64,000 nt of DNA from Advenella mimigardefordensis DPN7 (GCF_000521505.1 NZ_CP003915.1:434001-498000), one strand, 5' to 3'. Shown: positions 1 to 9,100, counted from the first letter of the stretch. A program made the numbers and translations. Notes: generated by a model not told the origin, from the letters alone.

Positions 1-257
1 ATGGTGTGACCTGTGAGTGAACAATGTGCGCGAGCCCGAAGCGGGCGGGTGCAGTAAAAAAACAGGCTCCATAGTATGAATTAATCGGCCTGCTGTAAAC
101 CTGAAAAAGTGCCGGCGTTGCGGGTTGTTACATGCCCTATACCCGGGCTTTGCGCGTTGTTACCCGACATGCCAGGGTATTATTCCGACTGTCACAATCA
201 TGAAATATAAAGTTTCTACTATCGTCCAATTATCCTGCTTAAAAAAACGAGGTCATC

Positions 258-1229
258 ATGAAGGTCGCAGTAAACTCAATCGCAGCCGCGCTGTTGGCGT
301 TTTCCGGTGGCGCTGTTGCCGATACGCTGGTCCTGTATACGAGTCAGCCGGCAACCGATGCGCAGATGACCGTTGACGCATTCCAGAAAGCCAATCCGGA
401 CACAAAAGTGGAATGGGTGCGCGATGGTACCACCAAGCTGATGACCAAATTGCGCGCCGAAATGAACGCGGGTGCCGTCAAGCCGGATCTGTTGCTGATC
501 GCCGACAGCGTGACCCTGGAGCAATTGAAAAAAGAAGACCAGTTGCTGGCCTATAAATCGCCGGAAAGTGCTCAGTATGATCCTGCGCTGTATGACCCTA
601 GTGGCTATTACTATGGCACCAAGCTGATCACGTCCGGCATCGCCTATAACACCCAGGCGGCACAAAAGCCTCAGTCCTGGAAGGATCTGGTCAAACCCGA
701 GTATAAAAACCAGGTATCCATGCCGAGCCCGCTGTATTCAGGCGCAGCCATGATTCATTTGTCGGCACTGACCACCAATCCTGACTTTGGGTGGAAGTAC
801 TACGAAGATCTGAAAGCCAACGGTGTGGCGTCTCAGAAAGGTAATGGCGGTGTGCTGACCGATATCACATCTGGCGGCAAACCCTATGGTATTTTGGTCG
901 ACTATATGGCGATTCGTGAAAAGGCAAAAGGGGCACCCATTGCCTTCGTTTTTCCACAAGAAGGTGTCAGTCTGGTGACCGAGCCAGTTGCCATTCTGAA
1001 GTCAGCGAAAAATCCCGAAGCTGCAAAAAAATTCGTTGATTTCGTGCTGTCGCAGCAAGGCCAGGAACTGGTGCTGCAACAGGGTTATATTCCAGGTCGC
1101 AACGGTATGCAAAACCCACCGGGCTTCCCGCCACGCGATCAGATCAAATTGTTGCCTTTTGATGCCGCCGCAGCACTACAGAATGCTGATGCGAACAAGG
1201 AAAAATTCAGCACGATCTTTGGCGGTTAA
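258..1229 (+). CDS. ABC transporter periplasmic binding protein (Fe3+/polyamine type)
   Basis: A 323-residue extracellular solute-binding protein of the family that serves ferric-iron (FbpA/AfuA), thiamine, polyamine and phosphonate importers. Residues 1-21 form a signal peptide ending in a GAVA-type cleavage site. The mature protein starts DTLVLYTS, and a Tyr-rich stretch (GYYYGTK) lies near residue 118. It would capture its ligand in the periplasm and deliver it to the permease and ATPase encoded just downstream on the same strand. The ATG at 258 follows a good AACGAGG ribosome site. The ligand cannot be settled: the tyrosines suit iron, but no ferrisome-specific set of ligands can be confirmed by eye, and no clear Fur box was seen upstream. 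Confidence 0.85.
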   Translation: MKVAVNSIAAALLAFSGGAVADTLVLYTSQPATDAQMTVDAFQKANPDTKVEWVRDGTTKLMTKLRAEMNAGAVKPDLLLIADSVTLEQLKKEDQLLAYKSPESAQYDPALYDPSGYYYGTKLITSGIAYNTQAAQKPQSWKDLVKPEYKNQVSMPSPLYSGAAMIHLSALTTNPDFGWKYYEDLKANGVASQKGNGGVLTDITSGGKPYGILVDYMAIREKAKGAPIAFVFPQEGVSLVTEPVAILKSAKNPEAAKKFVDFVLSQQGQELVLQQGYIPGRNGMQNPPGFPPRDQIKLLPFDAAAALQNADANKEKFSTIFGG

Positions 1230-1248
1230 GCAGGTTGTGCAATAGGGT

Positions 1249-1298
1249 CCGGGAGCACACTGCCCGTTTGGGCGAACAGGATGTTTGGGCAGTCCCGG
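1249..1298 (+). promoter_or_regulatory. Long imperfect hairpin between binding protein and permease genes
   Basis: CCGGGA (1249-1254) and CTGCCC (1260-1265) pair in order with TCCCGG (1293-1298) and GGGCAG (1287-1292). This gives a 12-pair stem with a 5-base bulge. No U-run follows, so it is unlikely to be a strong terminator. In ABC importer operons such a structure often protects the binding-protein mRNA from 3' decay or lowers readthrough into the permease gene. The pairing is seen; the role is inferred. Confidence 0.45.
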
Positions 1299-1521
1299 GT
1301 GTGGCAGGATACGTTGCACCATGACGCTGTCCTGCTTGCTGCCTCATGCACGGCACGGGGTGTGGGTACAATGGCACAGGCGCCTGTTACTGCGTCACGC
1401 TATCGGTGCCGGGCAATACCCACAGAAGTGTGGATCTGCGATTTATCCCGATATTTTTAATATATAACACGATTCGAAATCAGGCGGCCCGGGACAGCCG
1501 GCCACATACCTGAATTTCACT

Positions 1522-3231
1522 ATGGCGACATCTATTTCCTTTTTGCGGCCGTTTGGCAAAAACCCGGCATCTATCCTGACACCGGTGTTGTTGTGTCTGG
1601 TGCTGATACTGGCCCTGCTGCCGCCAGCGCGGTTGCTGATCATGGCCATGACCGATCTGCCTGCCGGTGATGGCGGTGCCATGTGGTCTATGCTGCGTAG
1701 CGCATCAACCTGGCGCGCGACCGGTAACAGCCTGGTGACGGCAGGTCTGGCTACGCTGCTGTCTGTGGTGCTGGGTACCAGCTTGGCATTACTGGTGGTG
1801 CTCACCGACATTCGAGCCAAAGGCTTCTGGGTTTTCATGATCATGCTGCCCATGATGATTCCGCCACAGGTGACCGCGCTGAGCTGGCTGCAGTTAAGCG
1901 GTCCGGGCAGCCCGCTGCTGCAAATGCTGCATCTGGCGCCGCCGCTGGGCAGTCCGCAGCCTCTGCGCTCCTGGTGGGGTATTGCCATGCTGATGGGCAT
2001 CCAGCATGCGCCTCTGGTCTATCTCGCGGTACGCGGGAGCCTGATTGTCCTGCCCAAGGAATTGATTGAAGCGGCCCGTATGGCCGGCGCCTCGCAACGC
2101 GATGTGGTCCGCGATATGATCCTGCCGCTGTGCCGCAATGGTCTGGCGGCCGGTGCCGCGATTGCCTTTGTCTCCGCGCTGGGCAACTTCGGCATTCCAG
2201 CCATGCTGGGCATCCCGGTGTCCTATTACGTATTGCCGACCCTGATCTATCAGAAAATGGCCGATTTCGGGCCTGCCATGCTGGCCGATGTTTCCAGCCT
2301 GTCGGTACTGATTGGCGTGATTGCGCTGGTGGGTGTCGTCGCGCAGCAGCATTTTTCCGCGCGCATACCGCTGACCGGCATGCCAGGCAGACCACTGGCC
2401 TTTATCCTTGGGTCGCGACGCTGGCTGGCCGAGTTGGCGCTGTTTTTGCTGGTGCTGCTCATTGTTGTGGTGCCGCTGATCGCCCTGATTTCCAGCTCAC
2501 TGGTGGCGGCCATGGGTGTTCCCCTCACGCTCGACACGGTCAGCCTGCGGGCTTATGAGCAGATACTGTTTCAGCAGAGCGTGACCTTTCGGGCCTTTGG
2601 CAACAGTATCCTGCTGGCCGGTGCGGCCGCGCTGATTCTGGCCTGCCTTTGTCTGCCCCTTGCCTACCTGTTTGTACGCTTTCCATCGCGCAGCAATGCT
2701 TTTTTGCAGGGGCTGATCGATATTCCCTATGCGCTTCCCGGCGTGGTGCTGGCTGTCGCCTGCATTTTGCTGTTTGCCCGCCCGCTGCCGCTGATTCAGG
2801 TGTCACTGTATGGCACGCTGGGGCTGATTCTGTTTGCGTATTTGTCCCGATTCATGGCGGTGTGTCTGAAACCGATACAAAGCAGCATGCAGCAGCTTGA
2901 CCCGGCACTGGAAGAAGCTGCACAACTTTGCGGGGCCGGGCCGACACGCAGGCTGCGTGATATCGTTTTTCCGCTGCTGGCGCCGGCGGCCTTCGCGGGT
3001 ATGCTGCTGGTTTTTTTAATTGCAGTCAATGAATTGACGGTGTCGGCACTATTGTGGAGTGCCGGCAATGAAACGCTGGGTGTTCTGGTGTTCAATCTGG
3101 ACGATGGCGGTGAAACAGTACTGGCTTCGGCCGTATCGGTGCTGATCGTACTGATGGTGCTGGTTCTGATGCTTTGCCTGAGCGCCCTGGGCAGACGGGT
3201 TCCACGAGGAGTGATTCCATGGCGCAACTAA
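1522..3231 (+). CDS. ABC transporter permease, fused double-domain (FbpB type)
   Basis: A 569-residue integral membrane protein made of two fused permease domains, as in FbpB/AfuB-type importers, with roughly 12 hydrophobic segments. Each half carries the cytoplasmic EAA loop that docks on the ATPase: one near residue 183 (EAARMAGAS, then ILPL) and one near residue 464 (EEAAQLCGAG, then VFPLL). It forms the channel for the solute delivered by the upstream binding protein. The gene lies 292 bases after the binding-protein gene, across a hairpin, and its last 13 bases overlap the ATPase gene, so translation of the two is probably coupled. The ATG at 1522 has no strong ribosome site, but the first transmembrane segment follows soon after. 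Confidence 0.88.
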   Translation: MATSISFLRPFGKNPASILTPVLLCLVLILALLPPARLLIMAMTDLPAGDGGAMWSMLRSASTWRATGNSLVTAGLATLLSVVLGTSLALLVVLTDIRAKGFWVFMIMLPMMIPPQVTALSWLQLSGPGSPLLQMLHLAPPLGSPQPLRSWWGIAMLMGIQHAPLVYLAVRGSLIVLPKELIEAARMAGASQRDVVRDMILPLCRNGLAAGAAIAFVSALGNFGIPAMLGIPVSYYVLPTLIYQKMADFGPAMLADVSSLSVLIGVIALVGVVAQQHFSARIPLTGMPGRPLAFILGSRRWLAELALFLLVLLIVVVPLIALISSSLVAAMGVPLTLDTVSLRAYEQILFQQSVTFRAFGNSILLAGAAALILACLCLPLAYLFVRFPSRSNAFLQGLIDIPYALPGVVLAVACILLFARPLPLIQVSLYGTLGLILFAYLSRFMAVCLKPIQSSMQQLDPALEEAAQLCGAGPTRRLRDIVFPLLAPAAFAGMLLVFLIAVNELTVSALLWSAGNETLGVLVFNLDDGGETVLASAVSVLIVLMVLVLMLCLSALGRRVPRGVIPWRN

Positions 3232-4244
3232 CCCTGGAAAATATCAGCAAACACTATGGCGAGCATGCGGTTGTCGACGACATCAGTCTTGCCATAGAGA
3301 AAGGGCAGTTTGTCGCATTGCTTGGTCCCAGTGGCTGCGGTAAAACCACGACCCTGAGAATGATTGCCGGCTTTGAGCAACTGGATCAAGGGCGCATTGT
3401 GCTCAACGACAGGCTACTGGCTTCGCCGCAGCAGCATATCGCGCCCGAGCAGCGTAATATGAGTATGGTGTTTCAGTCGTATGCCTTGTGGCCTCACAAA
3501 ACGGTGCTGGACAATGCAGGCTATGCGCTGGCGTTGCGCGGGCTCCGGGGTCAGCCGTATCGTGACCAGGTTTTTGCAGCGCTTGAGGCAGTGAACCTGG
3601 GGCATTTAGCCGATCGTTTTCCGCAAGCCCTCAGCGGTGGACAGCGCCAGCGGGTGGCGCTGGCACGCTGTCTGGTTTCTCATCCGGACGTTGTGTTGCT
3701 GGATGAACCGCTGGCGAATCTGGACGTGCATTTGCGTGCCGCCATGGAAACCACCTTTCGCGACTTTCATGCGCGTACCGGGGCAACGTTCATTTATGTC
3801 ACGCATGACCAGGCCGAAGCCATGGCAATGGCCGACCGGATTGCCGTTATGAATCATGGTCGTCTGGAACAATGGGATACGCCGGAAAATTTATATCGCC
3901 GTCCCGCCTCGCGCTGGGTCGCAACCTTTATTGGCAAGGGGGCGGTGCTGGATGTACCCAACCATGTTCATGGCAAGAACCTGAGAAGCGACGATATTCT
4001 TAACCTGCTGTCCAATAGCGGTGCCATGCATCGCGGCGCCATGCTGGTGCGGCCCGAACACGTCAGCGTCGTAGATGAAGGCATTGACGTGACCGTGCAG
4101 CATCGGGTCTATAAGGGTGAGCGCTACCAGTATATGGCCAATCTGGCCGATGGCCAGTCTGTGACCTTCTATCATCCCCGGCTGCTTGAGCATGGACAAG
4201 CGGTACAGGTGCAAATTGAACATGCCTGGGGGCTGGATCTTTAG
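3219..4244 (+). CDS. ABC transporter ATP-binding protein (FbpC/PotA type)
   Basis: A 341-residue ATPase that energises the import system encoded by the two preceding genes. The Walker A motif GPSGCGKTT is at about residues 36-44, the signature LSGGQRQRVALAR starts at residue 138, Walker B with LLDEP lies near residue 160, and the switch histidine is in VTHDQAEA. A C-terminal region of about 100 residues fits the TOBE regulatory domain of this family. The start at 3219 was chosen because the conserved MAQLTLENISKHYG begins there behind CGAGGAG; an in-frame start 15 codons earlier lacks this. The gene overlaps the permease by 13 bases and is followed by a terminator. Confidence 0.9.
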   Translation: MAQLTLENISKHYGEHAVVDDISLAIEKGQFVALLGPSGCGKTTTLRMIAGFEQLDQGRIVLNDRLLASPQQHIAPEQRNMSMVFQSYALWPHKTVLDNAGYALALRGLRGQPYRDQVFAALEAVNLGHLADRFPQALSGGQRQRVALARCLVSHPDVVLLDEPLANLDVHLRAAMETTFRDFHARTGATFIYVTHDQAEAMAMADRIAVMNHGRLEQWDTPENLYRRPASRWVATFIGKGAVLDVPNHVHGKNLRSDDILNLLSNSGAMHRGAMLVRPEHVSVVDEGIDVTVQHRVYKGERYQYMANLADGQSVTFYHPRLLEHGQAVQVQIEHAWGLDL

Positions 4245-4272
4245 GGCAGGTGAGGTGTAGCCAGATCCCCAT

Positions 4273-4303
4273 GCGCTGCGGCTTTGCGGCCGCAGCGCTT
4301 TTA
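4273..4303 (+). terminator. Rho-independent terminator after the ABC importer
   Basis: GCGCTGCGG (4273-4281) pairs perfectly with CCGCAGCGC (4290-4298), followed by TTTTA. It sits 29 bases past the ATPase stop and ends the 0.3-4.2 kb operon. The convergent flavoprotein gene ends about 100 bases further on. Confidence 0.75.
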
Positions 4304-4403
4304 TACGGGAGATCAGGCTTGATAGACCGGGACTGGTCGTTGATCGCTCCAGGGCGCGATGCCTCAGATATTCATTCAGATACTGAGCGCCCAGGAGAGC
4401 TCA

Positions 4404-5852
4404 TTATTGTCCGGGACACTCTGCGCATTCACCGGCCAGATCGTCGGCCAGGCGCAATTGTGCGCTGAGGTCGCGCAACGCGGTGCGCACACCTTCTTCA
4501 ATGACAGGATGATAGAACGGCATGTCCAGCATTTGGGCAACGGTCATCTTCTGCTGGTGCGCCCAGGCCAGCAAGTGAGCCAGATGCTCTGCTGCGGGTC
4601 CGACCATTTCAGCGCCCAGTAAACGCCCACTACCATGTTCTGCGTAAATACGCAGATGCCCCTGGTTGATGCCCATGACACGACTGCGGCCCTGATTGTT
4701 GAAGGACACTTCGCCAATTGCGTAACAGCCACAATTGTCGAACTTGCTGGTCACTTCCCGGTAGCGCAGGCCAATGCTGGCGATTTGCGGATCACTGAAG
4801 ACCACACCGATTTGTGAACGGCGCAGGCCTTCGGTCACATCAGGAAACGCGCCTGCATTCCTGCCGGCGATCAGGCCCTGGTCCGCCGCTTCGTGCAGCA
4901 GTGGCAACTGATTGGACGCATCGCCGGCGATGAAAATGTGCGGGACGCTGGTTTGCATGGTGTACGGGTCAGCTTTGGGTACACCGCGTGCGTCCAGATC
5001 GATGCTCAGGTTTTCCAGACCCAGGTTATCTACATTGGGTTTGCGACCCGTGGCAGCCAGCAGAAAATCGACCGTGACCGAACCGCTGGCGCCGTTCTCC
5101 GTGTAATCCACCTTTACGCCCTTGCCGCTGGGCAGCAGACTGACCTGTGTGTCGGCGTCCAGATGCAGATCCATCTCTTTGCCAAAAATCTCCAGTGCTT
5201 TTTCCTGCACAACCGGATCGCTAATGCCACCCAGCAGATTGTCCTTACCGAACACGTGCACGGTTACGCCCAGGCGATGCAGGGCCTGGCCGATTTCCAG
5301 GCCAATCACGCCCGCGCCGAAGACGGCCACACTGGCAGGCAGCGTTTCCCAGGCAAAGACATCGTCATTGACAATCAGCCGTTCTCCCAGCGACTGCCAG
5401 GCAGGCACGACAAAAGGACGCGATCCGGTCGCGATCACAATACGCTGTGCCGTGATTTCAGTATGATCGTCTACGACCACCACATGTTCATTTTTGAAAC
5501 GTGCACGGCCAAGAATGCGCTGACTGGCGGGAAAAGCCGCCACGTCTTCCAGTACGAAGCCAACGAAGCGGTCGCGTTCGGCGCGTACGCGTGCCATCAC
5601 CTCGTGGCCGTCTATGCGCAGGGCGCCATCGGGATGCACGCCGAACTGGTCGGCTGTGCGCACATGATGGGCCGCGTCCGCGGCGGCGATAAGCAATTTT
5701 GATGGCATGCAACCCACGCGTGCGCAGGTGGTGCCAAATTTGTGGTCTTCTACCAGGTAGACATTGTCTGTGGATTTGCGGGCGGCGCGAAAAGCGCTCA
5801 TGCCGGCCGTGCCACCGCCCAGAATAAGGACATCGGCGTTGATTGATTTCAT
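4404..5852 (-). CDS. Dihydrolipoyl dehydrogenase-like pyridine nucleotide-disulfide oxidoreductase
   Basis: A 482-residue FAD- and NAD(P)-dependent disulfide oxidoreductase. The N-terminal FAD site LILGGGTAG is at residues 9-17. The redox-active cysteine pair is C43/C48 in TTCARVGCMPSK, a variant of the usual GGTCLNVGCIPSK. The NAD-binding motif VFGAGVIGLEIG follows mid-protein, and the C-terminal active-site HPVIEE is near residue 450. It belongs to the dihydrolipoyl dehydrogenase/mercuric reductase/glutathione reductase superfamily. It is monocistronic and not next to 2-oxoacid dehydrogenase E1/E2 genes, so it may be a stand-alone disulfide reductase, not the E3 of a complex. The ATG at 5852 directly precedes the Rossmann strand. 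Confidence 0.82.
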   Translation of the reverse strand: MKSINADVLILGGGTAGMSAFRAARKSTDNVYLVEDHKFGTTCARVGCMPSKLLIAAADAAHHVRTADQFGVHPDGALRIDGHEVMARVRAERDRFVGFVLEDVAAFPASQRILGRARFKNEHVVVVDDHTEITAQRIVIATGSRPFVVPAWQSLGERLIVNDDVFAWETLPASVAVFGAGVIGLEIGQALHRLGVTVHVFGKDNLLGGISDPVVQEKALEIFGKEMDLHLDADTQVSLLPSGKGVKVDYTENGASGSVTVDFLLAATGRKPNVDNLGLENLSIDLDARGVPKADPYTMQTSVPHIFIAGDASNQLPLLHEAADQGLIAGRNAGAFPDVTEGLRRSQIGVVFSDPQIASIGLRYREVTSKFDNCGCYAIGEVSFNNQGRSRVMGINQGHLRIYAEHGSGRLLGAEMVGPAAEHLAHLLAWAHQQKMTVAQMLDMPFYHPVIEEGVRTALRDLSAQLRLADDLAGECAECPGQ

Positions 5853-5884
5853 ATTCGATCCCTGATATTTGGTGTTTTTGACGC

Positions 5885-5907
5885 AACCGGTTCTGATTCT
5901 ACCGGTT
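5885..5907 (-). promoter_or_regulatory. Inverted repeat upstream of the flavoprotein gene
   Basis: AACCGGT (5885-5891) and ACCGGTT (5901-5907) form a perfect 7-base dyad with a 9-base spacer, 33 bases before the flavoprotein start. It could be a repressor or activator site. No regulator gene is adjacent, so this is only a candidate. Confidence 0.3.
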
Positions 5908-5913
5908 TACGGG

Positions 5914-5953
5914 CGAAAAAAAGCAGCGGCAGCACCAAGGGTGCGCCCGCTGC
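5914..5953 (-). terminator. Terminator downstream of the peroxiredoxin-glutaredoxin gene
   Basis: Read on the minus strand, a stem of 13 positions with two mismatches (5940-5952 against 5924-5936) closes on a 3-base loop. It is followed by a run of seven T residues (complement of 5916-5922). It lies about 165 bases beyond the stop of the fusion gene and insulates it from the flavoprotein gene. Confidence 0.7.
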
Positions 5954-6117
5954 CGACATATCGGCTTTGTGATTGCGATGGTAACGTTGCAATGACATGC
6001 CGCGAAAGCAATGCAGTTGCTGTCTGCCGGCATGGTGCCGGCAGGCCGGGGCAGATCGCCAGGCTTTTGATGCGTTACCTGGCCGTGTGATCTGCTGTCC
6101 CCTCTGCAACAACCGTC

Positions 6118-6852
6118 TTACTTGCCGGCGAAATGTGCTGCCAGTTCGTCGCTGCCGCCAATATACTCGCCGCCAATGAAAATCTGCGGCGTGCTGGTTT
6201 TACCGGTGATGGCACGAATGGCCACGGTGCTGGCGTCTTTGCCCAGAACCACTTCTTCAAACGGCAGGTCTTTTTCTTTCAACAATGCTTTGGCTTTGGC
6301 GCAGTAGCCGCAACCAGGTTTGGTGAACATGACAATTGAAGGTTTGTCCTGGTAGTCTTTGTCGATATAGTGAATCATTGTATCGGCGTCAGACACTTCA
6401 AACGGATCGCCTTCTTTCTCTGGCTCGATGAACATTTTTTCAATGACGCCGTCTTTGACCAGCATTGAATAGCGCCAAGAGCGTTTGCCAAAACCCAGAT
6501 CAGCTTTGTCTACCAGCATACCCATGCCTTCAGTGAATTCGCAGTTGCCATCAGGGATGACCGTGATATTGTCGGCTTCCTGTTGTGATTTCCATTCGTT
6601 CATCACGAAGGTATCGTTTACAGATACGCAGACGATCTCGTCAACACCGCGTTCCTTGAACGCTCCGGCCAGTTCGTTATAGCGTGGCAGGTGAGTGGAT
6701 GAGCATGTTGGCGTAAATGCGCCAGGCAGTGAAAAGACAACAACAGTTTTACCTTTGAAAAGGTCGTCGGTAGACACTTTTTCCCAGGCATCGCCAGAGC
6801 GTACGGGGAATGTAACGGATGGGACGCGTTGACCTTCTTTATTCTGCAACAT
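6118..6852 (-). CDS. Peroxiredoxin-glutaredoxin fusion (Prx5/Grx hybrid)
   Basis: A 244-residue cytosolic hybrid that reduces peroxides at the expense of glutathione. Residues 1-160 are a Prx5-type peroxiredoxin with the peroxidatic Cys50 in [10 protein letters not shown]. Residues 170-244 are a glutaredoxin with the C181-GY-C184 active site, the TPQIF cis-Pro region and the GGSDEL glutathione site. This matches the hybrid peroxiredoxins of Haemophilus and many betaproteobacteria, in which the Grx domain recycles the Prx domain. The ATG at 6852 follows AAAGGA; earlier in-frame codons lack a ribosome site and conserved sequence. A promoter-like pair lies about 100 bases upstream, and a strong terminator follows. 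Confidence 0.93.
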   Translation of the reverse strand: MLQNKEGQRVPSVTFPVRSGDAWEKVSTDDLFKGKTVVVFSLPGAFTPTCSSTHLPRYNELAGAFKERGVDEIVCVSVNDTFVMNEWKSQQEADNITVIPDGNCEFTEGMGMLVDKADLGFGKRSWRYSMLVKDGVIEKMFIEPEKEGDPFEVSDADTMIHYIDKDYQDKPSIVMFTKPGCGYCAKAKALLKEKDLPFEEVVLGKDASTVAIRAITGKTSTPQIFIGGEYIGGSDELAAHFAGK

Positions 6853-6948
6853 ATTGGGTTCCTTTATTGAGTGAAACAAAAACGGGATGAAAACAGGCTG
6901 ATGGCTGTTAAACCTTGATAACACAGCGGTGTTTCATCAGATGTATCC

Positions 6949-6977
6949 ATTGTACTGAATGGATTGTTATTAGTAAA
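6949..6977 (-). promoter_or_regulatory. Sigma70-like promoter for the peroxiredoxin-glutaredoxin gene
   Basis: On the minus strand a TTTACT -35 hexamer (6972-6977) and a TACAAT -10 hexamer (6949-6954) are separated by 17 bases within an AT-rich segment. The pair is about 97 bases before the start codon. No clean OxyR spacing pattern could be read. Confidence 0.4.
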
Positions 6978-7418
6978 ATTTATTATATTTATATTGTCGA
7001 TAGTTAAAAACAAAATGCATCGACTGGTGAAATCGAAACCGGCCACTGCGTTGACTTCTGGCAAGGATCGCACGTCTGTAATGCCAGTGTTGGTGCGACA
7101 TTTTGTGCGAAGAACGGCAGCGCGATTATTAAGGAGAGGCTTGTTGGAAACAGGGGCCTATGAAAATAAGCCTATAACGTAAGTATATAGCGGCCGGTGC
7201 CGGGGATTTACACGTGTTGAGCTGACGCTTTTGGCTGCGGGTGCATCCGATGAGGCTTAAATAGCCTCATGTCACAATGAGGTTGTTTGAATTAACGTTG
7301 CTTGAACCATTTGATTCGAATCGTTTGATTTGAACCACTGATCAAATAACGTAAATTAACAGAGCTTAAAAGAATTTAACAATAAGTTAACGTTAGTTAA
7401 ATGACGATTATAGCATAA
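6978..7418. other. Gene-poor AT-rich intergenic stretch
   Basis: No convincing gene lies between the peroxiredoxin promoter and the end of the exporter gene. Short open frames here have no ribosome sites and no family features. A perfect 8-base dyad ATGAGGCT/AGCCTCAT with a 5-base spacer (7250-7270) is the one notable structure. The last 150 bases are rich in TTAA and ATTTGATT-like words. Confidence 0.5.
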
Positions 7419-8330
7419 TTAGTCAAACAACGAAAGCACGTAGCTGAGCAGGAAGGGAGCAGCAAGGCTGAGTACCATCCCGGAAAAAAGAGCGGTGACC
7501 AGAAATGACGCGCCAGTCGTTTTGCGCACAATGGGCAAAGTGGTGTCCATGGCGGTGGCGCCTGCCGCGCCGATGCCCGCCAAGGGATAGCGGGCGCCGG
7601 CAAAGAACAGCACGATGATGGATAGCAGTTCGCGAAACAGATCGGTGAGCAGGGCAGTCGCACCATAAAACTCACCGAGTCTGGCGGTGACCAGCACGCC
7701 CGACAGGGAAAACCAGCCAAATCCGCTGGCCAATAGCAGGCCATGACGGATGTCGGTGTCGGTGGCCCAGGCGATCAGGGCGCCAGCCAGCAGGGAAACC
7801 ATGGCAACGACCAATGGTACGGTGAACATGGCAGGGCGGATGGCATTGCGCTGCAAGGGCGTGTGCGCCAGATCGGTGCCGATCAGAAACAGCAGGATGT
7901 ACAGAAAAAACTCAGAGTCCGGCACCGGGACGGCAATGTCCCAGTGCGCCGTGAGCATCGCCAGTCCCAGGCCGGCCAGCAAAAATGCCAGTGCGATACC
8001 GCATTCGCAGATCACGTGCATGATCCCCAGATCATGTTGCGTCGCCTGTGTGCGCACGTTCGGGCGAAATAGCACCAGCAATACCAGCGAGCACAGTAAT
8101 GTAATGCCCACCGAGTAAAGGAGCGCGGTTTGCAGAATCAGCACCACCTGGTGCATGGCCGACAGTTGCTGCCCGAAGCGATAGCCAATGGCAAACAGCA
8201 TGATCCAGACGAATGGTGTGATGGCGCGCGACAGCATTGACACAATGCGGGGCGACAGCAAATAGCCAAGGATGTAGCCGGCCAGCAACCAGGCGGCGAT
8301 GGGAAATAGCGATAGCAGCAAAGAGGTCAT
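7419..8330 (-). CDS. lysO: LysO-type lysine exporter (DUF340 family)
   Basis: A 303-residue inner-membrane protein with about eight hydrophobic segments, matching the LysO/YbjE family of lysine exporters. The C-terminal half has the typical sequence GWFSLSGVLVTARLGEFYGA and a Gly/Ala-rich region (GIGAAGATAMDTTLPIVRKTTG) that characterise this family. LysO exports L-lysine and toxic analogues in E. coli; the exact substrate here is inferred from family. The ATG at 8330 follows an AGAGG-like site. It is transcribed alone on the minus strand, with a short tandem repeat array upstream. Confidence 0.85.
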   Translation of the reverse strand: MTSLLLSLFPIAAWLLAGYILGYLLSPRIVSMLSRAITPFVWIMLFAIGYRFGQQLSAMHQVVLILQTALLYSVGITLLCSLVLLVLFRPNVRTQATQHDLGIMHVICECGIALAFLLAGLGLAMLTAHWDIAVPVPDSEFFLYILLFLIGTDLAHTPLQRNAIRPAMFTVPLVVAMVSLLAGALIAWATDTDIRHGLLLASGFGWFSLSGVLVTARLGEFYGATALLTDLFRELLSIIVLFFAGARYPLAGIGAAGATAMDTTLPIVRKTTGASFLVTALFSGMVLSLAAPFLLSYVLSLFD

Positions 8331-8410
8331 GACAAAGCAACGAGAAACGGAGTGTGCGGCGCGCCGGCGCCGCCAATGAGACGGATGAACGCGGGGTTAA
8401 GGCGGCGTTA

Positions 8411-8478
8411 ACGATTAGCCGGACATAACGATTAGCCGGACATAACGATTAGCCGGACATAACGATCAGCCTGGCCGG
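8411..8478. repeat. 17-bp tandem repeat, three perfect copies plus one degenerate
   Basis: ACGATTAGCCGGACATA is repeated head to tail at 8411-8427, 8428-8444 and 8445-8461. A fourth, diverged copy lies at 8462-8478. The array lies between the GNAT stop (8489) and the exporter start (8330), so it is in the 5' leader or promoter region of the exporter gene. There are no spacers, so it is not a CRISPR. Confidence 0.9.
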
Positions 8479-8488
8479 GCACGATCAC

Positions 8489-9100
8489 TCAGGAGCGATT
8501 GCCCGGCAGTTTTTCCTTAAGGCGCTGTTTAATGTCCGGCCATTCTTCCTGCGTGACGCTATACATATGGGTGTCCCGCACCGTGCCGTCACGACGCAGG
8601 GCGTGGCCACGCAGCACGCCGTCTTTTTTGGCACCCAGACGTTCAATCGCATTCTGGGAGCGCTGGTTCAGATTGTCTGTACGCCAGCCAACCACATTGG
8701 CCTTGAGCGATTCAAAGGCATAAAACAGCAGGAGATATTTGCAGACCGTATTAACATGGGTGCGCTGCCAGGATTGACCGTACCAGGTATAGCCGATTTC
8801 AAGCCGGGCAATCTCGGGCACAATGTCGTGATAGCGGGTGGTGCCAATGATTTTGCGGGTTTTGGCGTCCAGCACCACGAACGGCAGCATGTGGCCTTCC
8901 TGCTGTCCCTTGAGCGCCGCTTCTATATACGCCGTTTCCTGGCCGGGTTCCGGGACTGACGTAAACGTGAGATTCCACAGTTGCCCGTCGGCCGCCGCAT
9001 TGCGCAGGCCCTCTGCATGGGCAAGACGCATGGGTTGCAGCACGAGGCCGTGTCCTTCAAGCTGAATAGGTGCCAGAGGTTTGGGAAAAGGAGTGATCAT
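8489..9100 (-). CDS. GNAT family N-acetyltransferase (RimJ/RimL type)
   Basis: A GCN5-related acetyltransferase of about 203 residues. It shows the N-terminal strand typical of the RimJ/RimL subgroup (LEGHGLVLQPMRLAHAEGL), the IGTTRYHDI beta-strand that precedes acetyl-CoA binding, and the C-terminal NQRSQNAIERLGAKKDGVLR segment conserved in ribosomal-protein and amino-acid acetyltransferases of this group. The acceptor is unknown. The start at 9100 was taken because homology begins there; an in-frame ATG at 9139 would add 13 residues, and neither has a convincing ribosome site. It stands alone, upstream of the exporter on the same strand. Confidence 0.8.
   Translation of the reverse strand: MITPFPKPLAPIQLEGHGLVLQPMRLAHAEGLRNAAADGQLWNLTFTSVPEPGQETAYIEAALKGQQEGHMLPFVVLDAKTRKIIGTTRYHDIVPEIARLEIGYTWYGQSWQRTHVNTVCKYLLLFYAFESLKANVVGWRTDNLNQRSQNAIERLGAKKDGVLRGHALRRDGTVRDTHMYSVTQEEWPDIKQRLKEKLPGNRS

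Noticed and set aside
4893..5702. Long plus-strand open frame (269 codons) opposite the flavoprotein gene
   Set aside because: It is the shadow of a clear FAD/NAD disulfide oxidoreductase on the minus strand; its translation has no family features or ribosome site.
6964..7182. 72-codon plus-strand frame in the gap after the peroxiredoxin promoter
   Set aside because: No ribosome site and the promoter elements of the divergent gene lie in it; nothing recognisable in the peptide.
7250..7270. Lysine riboswitch or terminator for the LysO gene
   Set aside because: The dyad lies downstream of the gene on its strand and lacks a T-run; nothing like a riboswitch was seen in the real leader at 8331-8488.
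8411..8478. Possible CRISPR array
   Set aside because: The 17-base units abut without spacers and no cas genes are in the window.
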